This document shows, piece after piece, positions 42,766-48,044 of a DNA stretch of 48,044 bases. The position numbers and the translations under genes were made by a program. The notes under the pieces were generated by a model. It ran no database searches and was not told where the DNA came from. It was given only the letters and a program-made list of their open reading frames with translations. Position 1 is the stretch's first letter. Each line of letters opens with the position of its first letter. The stretch is taken from contig ONRC01000013.1 in NCBI GenBank assembly GCA_900320085.1, positions 17,051 through 65,094 of the forward strand. Reading direction: 5' to 3'. This DNA is from an uncultured Eubacteriales bacterium. Its GTDB lineage: Bacteria; Bacillota; Clostridia; Christensenellales; Aristaeellaceae.

Positions 42766-43316
42766 AAAATGACACCTCCAAAGATCGGTTCTATTTCTTC
42801 CCGCAGGGATTCCTGCATCCATGCGGCGATTTCCGGTTCATTCAGGGGAACGCCCTGCAAGGCCTCGCGGATCTCCCGGGTGTCAAACTGCATCTCTCCC
42901 TTGGGGGAGGCGCAGCGGAGCGTAAACTCCGGCTTGTCCGGGTTCATCGTCACGAGGGTGGTCACGGTGCCGGGCAGATCGCCCAGGGGCAGACAGTCGA
43001 TGGACGATGTGTCCAGCGTGGCTGTCAGTTTGGTTCCCTTTCCCAGCGTGCTTTCCAGCTGCAGATCGCCGCCCGCCAGGCGGCAGTTTTCCGCCATCAT
43101 GGGAATGCCCAGCCCCACCTTGCGGGTGGTGCGGGTGGTGGCGAAGGGGCTCATGACCCGGGAGAGCAATTCCTCGCTCATGCCGATGCCGTCGTCTTCT
43201 ATTATAATAGAAAGAATCCCTTGTTCACTCAGCAGCACGCTCAGGGAAACCACCGTGGCCTGGGCCCGGATGCTGTTTTGCATCAGGTCCAGGATATGCA
43301 GGGACAAATCGCGCAT
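42762..43316 (-). CDS. Histidine-kinase-like ATPase of the hydrogenase operon
   Basis: A 184-residue protein with only the GHKL ATP-binding domain: LHILDLMQNSIRA is the N box, IEDDGIGMSEELL the G1 box, GLGIPMMAENCRLAGG the G2 region, and LGKGTKLTATL the final strand. There is no dimerisation His box, sensor or membrane segment, so it is not a classical sensor kinase. The same small ATPase is found in hydrogenase operons of other anaerobes, where its role is unclear. Start 43316 has only a weak ribosome site and lies 4 bases after the hydC stop, suggesting coupling. Confidence 0.85.
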   Translation of the reverse strand: MRDLSLHILDLMQNSIRAQATVVSLSVLLSEQGILSIIIEDDGIGMSEELLSRVMSPFATTRTTRKVGLGIPMMAENCRLAGGDLQLESTLGKGTKLTATLDTSSIDCLPLGDLPGTVTTLVTMNPDKPEFTLRCASPKGEMQFDTREIREALQGVPLNEPEIAAWMQESLREEIEPIFGGVIL

Positions 43317-43320
43317 ATAT

Positions 43321-43797
43321 TTACGCCTGCTCTCTGTACTTGGCCAGGATGCCGGGGATGTCGTCGGGCACCAGGCGGCCGTACACTTCATCGTTGATGG
43401 TCATAACAGGGGCCAGGCCGCAGGCACCCAGGCAGCGGGTGGCGTTCAGGGTGAACAGACCATCGGGAGAAGTCTTGCCCACGGGGGTTTTCAGCTCTTC
43501 GCTCAGGCGGTCCAGCACCTTCTGGCTGCCCTTGACATAGCAGGCGGTGCCCAGGCACACGCTGATGGTGTATTTGCCGTTGGGCTCCAGGCGGAACTGG
43601 GAATAGAAAGTGGCAACGCCGTAGACCTCGCTCAGCGTGACGCCCAGGCCCTCGGCGATGATCTTCTGCACGTCCATGGGTACGCAGCCGAAAATGCCCT
43701 GCGCCCGCTGCAGCACGGGCATCAGCGCGCCGGGCTGATCCTTCAGCTCAGCAATGACCTGATTCAGCTGCTCATACTTGTCTTTGTTGTCCGGCAT
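43321..43797 (-). CDS. hydC: Hydrogenase subunit HydC (NuoE-like, [2Fe-2S])
   Basis: A 158-residue NuoE/24-kDa type protein. An N-terminal four-helix part (ALMPVLQRAQGIFGCVPMDV) precedes EVYGVATFYSQFRL and the thioredoxin fold. The [2Fe-2S] ligands are in VCLGTACYVKGS and TRCLGACGLAP. It links the NADH-binding HydB to HydA. AAGGAGG precedes ATG 43797. It is the first gene of the five-gene operon (hydC, ATPase, ferredoxin, hydB, hydA). Confidence 0.95.
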   Translation of the reverse strand: MPDNKDKYEQLNQVIAELKDQPGALMPVLQRAQGIFGCVPMDVQKIIAEGLGVTLSEVYGVATFYSQFRLEPNGKYTISVCLGTACYVKGSQKVLDRLSEELKTPVGKTSPDGLFTLNATRCLGACGLAPVMTINDEVYGRLVPDDIPGILAKYREQA

Positions 43798-43882
43798 GAC
43801 AGTTCAAGACCTCCTTTAATATTTGCGTCGGATTTCGCATCCGAAATGGCGGCATATCCATATGTGGTATACACCATCAATT

Positions 43883-43911
43883 ATCATAACATATTTTTTC
43901 ACAAATTGCAC
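43883..43911 (-). promoter_or_regulatory. Promoter of the hydrogenase operon
   Basis: Minus strand GTGCAA, 17 bases, TATGAT with TGT before it (extended -10). The block closely resembles the promoter at 12836-12864. No convincing Rex operator (TTGTTAA-n4-TTAACAA) overlaps it. Confidence 0.62.
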
Positions 43912-43986
43912 GCCCATTTTTAAAAAATATGGCGAAAAAAACGATGAATTTTCATGGATTTTTTGTTTAATCCTGCATGAATAATC

Positions 43987-44003
43987 CCGACAATTTTTAT
44001 CGG
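43987..44003. promoter_or_regulatory. Possible operator palindrome between the hyd and MATE promoters
   Basis: CCGACAATTTTTATCGG is a near-perfect palindrome (7-base arms, one mismatch, 3-base centre). It lies within the 333-base gap between hydC and the MATE gene; apart from the two promoters, nothing else is seen there. A regulator is not identified. Confidence 0.3.
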
Positions 44004-44063
44004 AATATACAAGAGTCGTCCTCCTCCGAGTAAAAACTGCCAAGAAAAAACCGGATTGCGGTC

Positions 44064-44092
44064 TTGTTTTTTTCGTGCGGTTGATATATGAT
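44064..44092 (+). promoter_or_regulatory. Promoter of the MATE transporter gene
   Basis: TTGTTT and TATGAT are separated by 17 bases, 39 bases before the start codon. Confidence 0.65.
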
Positions 44093-44130
44093 GAAACAGT
44101 ATATTCCACTTTTCAAGCGAGGTTGTATCC

Positions 44131-45513
44131 ATGGCCAAAACGCAGCGGGACTTTACCCAGGGGCCGATCGCCAAAAGCATGATCGCCTTCTCCCTGCCCT
44201 TTCTTCTTTCCAATATATTGCAGGCGCTCTACGGCGCGGTGGACATGCTGGTGGTGGGCAACTTTTCCGACCCCGATCCGGTGATCAGCGCCCAGATCCT
44301 GTCCGGTGTAAACATCGGCAGCCAGATCACCAACCTGGTGGTCATGATGGTCAGCGGCCTGACGGTGTCCGGCACGGTGATGGTGGGCCAGTACGTAGGC
44401 GCGAAAAAGCAAAAGGACGCCTCCGAAACCGTGGGCACCATGTTTACCCTCATGGCGCTGGTGGGCGCAGTGCTGATGGCGCTGATGCTGATTTTTTCCG
44501 ACGTGATGCTGCGGCTGCTCAACACCCCCGCCGAAGCGTTTGAACACGCCAAATCCTACCTGAATATCTGCCTGAGCGGCACGCTGTTCATTTTCGGATA
44601 CAACGCCGTGTCCTCCATCCAGCGCGGTCTGGGCGATTCCGTGCGTCCGCTGATCTTTGTCGGCATCGCCTGCCTGGTGAACGTGGTGCTGGACCTGTGG
44701 CTGGTCAAGGGGCTTGGCATGGGCGCGGCCGGCGCGGCCTGGGCCACCGTGATCGCCCAGGCGATCAGCCTGCTGCTGGCCGCCTGGTACTTAAGCCGGA
44801 ACAAGTTCATCTTTGATTTTAAGCTCAAGTCCTTCCGCATACAGAAAGAAAAGATGCAGCTGATGGTGAAGCTGGGCATTCCATCCTCGGTGCAGAGCAT
44901 CGTGGTGAATATCTCCTTCCTGGTGATGACCAGCATCGTCAACTCCATCGGCGGCTACACCGCCTCCGCCGCGGTCGGCGTGGTGGGCAAGTTCAACTCC
45001 TTCGCCATCCTGCCCGCCGTGGCCATGTCCTCCTCCGTCAGCGCGTTTGCAGCGCAGAACATCGGCGCGCGGCTGTACGACCGAGCGAAGAAGAGTCTGT
45101 GGGTCGGCATCGAAATCGCCATGGCTATTTCCCTGGTGGTGTTCGCTGCGGTGCAGATTTTCCCGGAGGCCATCATCGGCATCTTCAGCCCCGACCCGGA
45201 ATTGATCAAAAATGGCGTGGAATATATGCGCACCTTCAGCTTTGACTACCTGCTGGTGCCCATTCAGTTCTGCTTTAACGGCCTCATCATGGGCGCGGGA
45301 CATACCCGCTTTACCCTGCTTAACGCTTCGCTTTCCTCGCTGCTGCTTCGCATTCCCGTTGCCATCCTGTTCGGCTCCGCGCTGGGCTGGGGCCTGATGG
45401 GCGTTGGGCTTGCTGGGCCCGCCGCTTCCGTCGCGGGTGTGGCGCTGGGCGGTTGGTTCATCTTCTCCGGCCGCTGGAAGAAGGATCAGACCGGCATCGG
45501 CGCGGAAGCGTAA
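44131..45513 (+). CDS. MATE-family multidrug/small-molecule exporter
   Basis: A 460-residue membrane protein with twelve predicted helices in two six-helix halves. The N-terminus (FTQGPIAKSMIAFSLPFLLS) is the MATE entry motif. MLVVGNFSDPD lies in the first loop and GDSVRPLIFVGIACLVNVV is the typical helix-4/5 region. The second half begins KLGIPSSVQSIVVNISFLVM. It would export cationic drugs or metabolites using a Na+ or H+ gradient; the substrate is unknown. GAGG lies 8 bases before ATG 44131. secG follows with its own promoter. Confidence 0.92.
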   Translation: MAKTQRDFTQGPIAKSMIAFSLPFLLSNILQALYGAVDMLVVGNFSDPDPVISAQILSGVNIGSQITNLVVMMVSGLTVSGTVMVGQYVGAKKQKDASETVGTMFTLMALVGAVLMALMLIFSDVMLRLLNTPAEAFEHAKSYLNICLSGTLFIFGYNAVSSIQRGLGDSVRPLIFVGIACLVNVVLDLWLVKGLGMGAAGAAWATVIAQAISLLLAAWYLSRNKFIFDFKLKSFRIQKEKMQLMVKLGIPSSVQSIVVNISFLVMTSIVNSIGGYTASAAVGVVGKFNSFAILPAVAMSSSVSAFAAQNIGARLYDRAKKSLWVGIEIAMAISLVVFAAVQIFPEAIIGIFSPDPELIKNGVEYMRTFSFDYLLVPIQFCFNGLIMGAGHTRFTLLNASLSSLLLRIPVAILFGSALGWGLMGVGLAGPAASVAGVALGGWFIFSGRWKKDQTGIGAEA

Positions 45514-45563
45514 GAAAAATGTAAAAAGCCTGTTCAATTTTCCCACTTTTTTATGGATTTCGC

Positions 45564-45592
45564 TTGTATTTTTTTTAAACCTGTGATAGAAT
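45564..45592 (+). promoter_or_regulatory. Promoter of secG
   Basis: TTGTAT and TAGAAT are separated by 17 bases. Confidence 0.68.
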
Positions 45593-45626
45593 ACTTTCTG
45601 TGCTATTTCAAGGAGGGACAATTTAC

Positions 45627-45863
45627 ATGAGCGCTATCGAAGTAATTCTGGACATTCTGATGGTTATCTCCGCCCTGGTGATGATCGTGACCGTGCTGAT
45701 GCAGGATACCGAATCCGACGGCATGGGTGCTTTGACCGGCGGCAGCGAAACGTTCTTCGGCAAAAACAAGAACAATACCCTGGAAGGCAAGCTGGCTCTG
45801 GCCACCAAGGTTTCTTCCATCGTGTTCGTGGTGCTGGCGATCGTGATGCTGCTGGTGAAATAA
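45627..45863 (+). CDS. secG: Preprotein translocase subunit SecG
   Basis: A 78-residue membrane protein of the Sec translocon. Two helices (about 5-25 and 58-77) flank a cytoplasmic loop. The hallmark VTVLMQDTESDGMGALTGGS is followed by ETFFGKNK, and TKVSSIVFVVLAIVMLLV is the second helix. The ATG at 45627 has CAAGGAGG 10 bases upstream. A hairpin follows at 45887. Confidence 0.93.
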   Translation: MSAIEVILDILMVISALVMIVTVLMQDTESDGMGALTGGSETFFGKNKNNTLEGKLALATKVSSIVFVVLAIVMLLVK

Positions 45864-45886
45864 GCGGCGTTTATCGCTTGGCTTTT

Positions 45887-45921
45887 AAGGGCTGACAGCA
45901 AAATGGGTCAGCCCTTTGTTT
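45887..45921 (+). terminator. Probable terminator after secG
   Basis: AAGGGCTGAC pairs exactly with GTCAGCCCTT across a 10-base loop. The T tail is interrupted (TTTGTTTGGG), so it may be leaky and allow transcription into the ABC-F gene. Confidence 0.65.
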
Positions 45922-45959
45922 GGGTTTTGGCGGGCTATTACGATGAACCGGAGTTATCT

Positions 45960-47888
45960 ATGATTGTTTTGACGATTCAGAACCTGCATAAAGCGTTTGG
46001 CGGCAACGTGGTATTGAAGGACGTGAGCCTGACCTTGCAGGATCACCAGCGGATGGGCCTGGTGGGGGTGAACGGCTGCGGCAAAACCACGCTGCTGAAC
46101 ATCCTGGCGGGTCGGGAGCATGCCGACGGCGGCAGCATTTCCCTGATGAAGGGAATGCGTGTGGGCTACATGGAGCAGCAGTACCAGGTGCAGGGCGACA
46201 GCACCGTGTTTGAGGAGCTCAAGCAGGTGTTTGAGCCGGTGTTTGCCATGGAAGAAAAGCTGCGGGCGCTGGAAAAGGAGATGTCCGCCGCCAGCGAAAT
46301 CGAGCTCAAACGCATGGGGGAGACCTACGCCCGCCTGAGCGACGCCTTTGAAAAAGCGGATGGGTACGCCTGGAAGTCCTCCATTCAGGGCGTGCTTGCC
46401 GGACTTGGGTTTACTAAGGAACAGTACGACCAGCCCGCCCGGCTGCTGTCCGGCGGTGAACTGACACGGCTTTGTTTAGCAAAATTGCTTTTGCAAAAGC
46501 CCGATTTGTTGCTCTTGGACGAGCCGACCAACCATCTGGATTTATCGGCTCTGGACTGGCTGGAGCATTATCTTTCCGAGTATAAAGGCACGCTGCTGGT
46601 GGTCAGCCATGACCGCTATTTCCTGGATCATGTGTGCACACATATATCAGAATTGCTATTAGGCACGCTGGAACAGTATACCGGCAACTATTCTTCTTAC
46701 ATGACCCAGCGGGCGGAGCGCTTTGAGATCCGCATGCGGGCCTGGGAACAGCAGCAGAAAATGATTGCAAGAGAAGAAGCCATCATCGCCCGGTACAAAT
46801 CCTTCAACCGGGAAAAGTCCATCAAGGCCGCAGAAAGCCGGGAAAAGCGGCTGGAAAAGGTGGAACGCCTGGAACGCCCGGAGGACGAGCATCAGGTGCG
46901 CTTCCGATTCGAGGCCAAGCGCCGCACCGGGGACGACGTGATGTTCATCCGGGATTACAGCAAATCCTTCGGCGACCGGACGCTGTTTCAAAATGTGAAC
47001 CTGACTCTGCGGGCAGGCGACCGGGTGGCGCTGCTGGGGCCCAACGGCATCGGCAAATCCACCCTGCTCAAATGCCTCATGGGGGAAGAAACACCGGACA
47101 CCGGCTCCGTGCGTTGGGGCGCCAATGTGGACACGGGCTACTACGACCAGAAGCAGGAGGGGCTGCACCCGGAAAAGACGGTACTGGATGAGGTCTGGGA
47201 CGCTTTTCCCCGCTTGGAGGAAAGCCAAGTGCGCGGCGCGCTGGGCCTGTTCCTGTTTACGGGCGAGGATGTGTTCATGCCCATCCATACCCTGTCCGGC
47301 GGGGAAAAAGGAAGGGTTGCCCTGACCAAGCTCATGTTGCATAAGGACAACCTTTTGCTCCTGGACGAGCCCACCAACCACCTGGATATGGACAGCCGCG
47401 AGGTATTGGAAGACGCCTTGGAAAGCTTCGAGGGCACCATCCTGGCCGTATCCCATGACCGTTATTTCATCAACCGCTTTGCCACCCGCGTGGCTGTGCT
47501 GACGGAAAACGGCATCAAGGAATATCTGGGCAACTTTGACGACTACATGGCCAAGCTGCAATGGGAGCAGGCCCAAGCCAATCAGGACCCGCGCTTTGCC
47601 GAAATGACCCGAACCGAGGCGGGCAAGGAAAAACGAAAAATCCGGCTGGCGAAGGAGCAGCTCAAAGCCTTGAAGGAAGCGGCCCGGCAGGCGGAAAAGA
47701 CCATCACCGATACCGAGGAAGCCATTGAACGGCAGGAAGCGCTGATGGCCAGCCCGGAAGTCTACACCAACCCGGACAAGGCCGCTGCCGCCGCGAAGGA
47801 ATACCAGCGGTTAAAGGACGCCCTGGCCCAGGCCTACACCGACTGGGAGGAAGCGGAAGAAGCGCTGGCCGAAGCCACGGAGGGATAA
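45960..47888 (+). CDS. ABC-F family ATPase (YdiF/Uup-type, ribosome-associated)
   Basis: A 642-residue soluble protein with two ABC domains and no membrane segment. The first Walker A is GVNGCGKTTLLN, the first signature LLSGGELTRLCLAKLL, and the first Walker B LLLLDEPTNHLDL. A long charged linker (about 250-320; SFNREKSIKAAESREKRLEK) is the P-site tRNA interaction motif. The second half has GPNGIGKSTLLK, LSGGEKGRVALTKLM and LLLLDEPTNHLDM. A C-terminal coiled coil (about 560-642) is rich in Glu, Lys and Ala. ABC-F proteins act on ribosomes, and some give antibiotic resistance; a housekeeping translation factor is more likely here. ATG 45960 follows CGGAG. Confidence 0.93.
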   Translation: MIVLTIQNLHKAFGGNVVLKDVSLTLQDHQRMGLVGVNGCGKTTLLNILAGREHADGGSISLMKGMRVGYMEQQYQVQGDSTVFEELKQVFEPVFAMEEKLRALEKEMSAASEIELKRMGETYARLSDAFEKADGYAWKSSIQGVLAGLGFTKEQYDQPARLLSGGELTRLCLAKLLLQKPDLLLLDEPTNHLDLSALDWLEHYLSEYKGTLLVVSHDRYFLDHVCTHISELLLGTLEQYTGNYSSYMTQRAERFEIRMRAWEQQQKMIAREEAIIARYKSFNREKSIKAAESREKRLEKVERLERPEDEHQVRFRFEAKRRTGDDVMFIRDYSKSFGDRTLFQNVNLTLRAGDRVALLGPNGIGKSTLLKCLMGEETPDTGSVRWGANVDTGYYDQKQEGLHPEKTVLDEVWDAFPRLEESQVRGALGLFLFTGEDVFMPIHTLSGGEKGRVALTKLMLHKDNLLLLDEPTNHLDMDSREVLEDALESFEGTILAVSHDRYFINRFATRVAVLTENGIKEYLGNFDDYMAKLQWEQAQANQDPRFAEMTRTEAGKEKRKIRLAKEQLKALKEAARQAEKTITDTEEAIERQEALMASPEVYTNPDKAAAAAKEYQRLKDALAQAYTDWEEAEEALAEATEG

Positions 47889-47891
47889 AAG

Positions 47892-48044
47892 ATGAACGCG
47901 GAGATCGACATCAGCAAAACGATCCTGAAAACCGAACGTCTGACCCTGCGCCCCTGGCGGCAGGAGGACTTAGACGATTTTTACGAATACGCCTCCGTGG
48001 ACGGCGTGGGCCAAATGGCAGGCTGGGTTCCTCACAAAAGCAAG
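47892..48044 (+). CDS. GNAT acetyltransferase (RimJ/RimL-like), start only, cut by window edge
   Basis: The first 51 residues are visible. ILKTERLTLRPWRQEDLDDF followed by YEYASVDGV and MAGWVPHKS is the typical N-terminus of RimJ/RimL-type GNAT acetyltransferases, which acetylate protein N-termini or small amines using acetyl-CoA. It begins 3 bases after the ABC-F stop and probably shares its transcript. The acetyl-CoA motif lies outside the window. Confidence 0.82.
   Translation, partial: MNAEIDISKTILKTERLTLRPWRQEDLDDFYEYASVDGVGQMAGWVPHKSK

Noticed and set aside
43883..43911. Rex operator at the hydrogenase promoter
   Set aside because: TTGTGAA occurs once, but the inverted half-site at the right spacing is missing.
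43816..44109. 97-residue open frame on the minus strand in the hyd/MATE gap
   Set aside because: It overlaps both promoters and lacks a ribosome site; codon use is AT-rich intergenic in character.
1..48044. CRISPR arrays, tRNA or rRNA genes, insertion sequences and prophage genes
   Set aside because: I looked for spaced direct repeats, cloverleaf-like TTCRANNC segments, transposases and phage structural genes and saw none that could be supported.

Overview
The window is about 48 kb of GC-rich chromosome from a strictly anaerobic, fermentative Firmicute of the class Clostridia. Evidence is AddB/RecG, an HPr kinase, a T-box leader, TTGACA/TATAAT promoters with strong GGAGG ribosome sites, ferredoxin-based redox enzymes, and no respiratory genes. 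The pectin genes and an Est1E-like esterase suggest a gut or rumen plant-fibre degrader. An uncultured Christensenellales-type lineage would fit, but the sequence alone does not fix the taxon.

Layout. 1-8.2 kb (minus): a GH43-type glycosidase and an MFS transporter lead into recG and addB, followed by the start of a rhamnogalacturonan lyase with its own promoter. 8.3-10 kb (plus): a small membrane protein, a membrane-anchored 91-aa protein and a feruloyl-esterase-like hydrolase. 10-24.3 kb (minus): a secreted DUF6273/phosphodiester-glycosidase protein, a methyltransferase, asnS, an hprK-ROK glucokinase pair, a CapA-like protein, uvrA, an unassigned radical SAM protein, a lipoprotein with four peptidoglycan-binding repeats, and a HAD phosphatase. 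24.6-28.1 kb (plus): the DUF512-der-plsY block. 28.1-30.4 kb (minus): an NfnAB-type pair. 30.5-36.6 kb: a divergent unit with a T-box-controlled HTH-cupin-acyl-CoA synthetase fusion on the minus strand, facing a P-loop ATPase and a four-subunit 2-oxoacid:ferredoxin oxidoreductase on the plus strand. 36.7-38.3 kb (plus): a DUF5665 protein, lspA and an rluD-type gene. 38.3-43.8 kb (minus): a DUF1232 protein and the five-gene [FeFe] hydrogenase operon. 44.1-48 kb (plus): a MATE exporter, secG, an ABC-F ATPase and the start of a GNAT acetyltransferase.

How the genes fit together. Three ferredoxin-linked systems (NfnAB, KorDABC, HydABC) lie within 16 kb and could jointly balance NADH, NADPH and reduced ferredoxin. 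The most unusual unit is the divergent synthetase/kor region. A T-box senses uncharged tRNA and sits before an enzyme that activates carboxylic acids to CoA thioesters, next to an oxidoreductase that can reductively carboxylate acyl-CoA to a 2-oxo acid. This suggests a fatty-acid-salvage route to an amino acid, switched on when that amino acid is scarce. The synthetase also carries its own HTH and cupin domains, which may regulate the unit.

Non-coding structure: two families of palindromic intergenic elements, one T-box, and many clear promoters and terminators. I found no CRISPR array, rRNA, tRNA, insertion sequence or prophage. Most other long open frames lie antisense to real genes and were left out.
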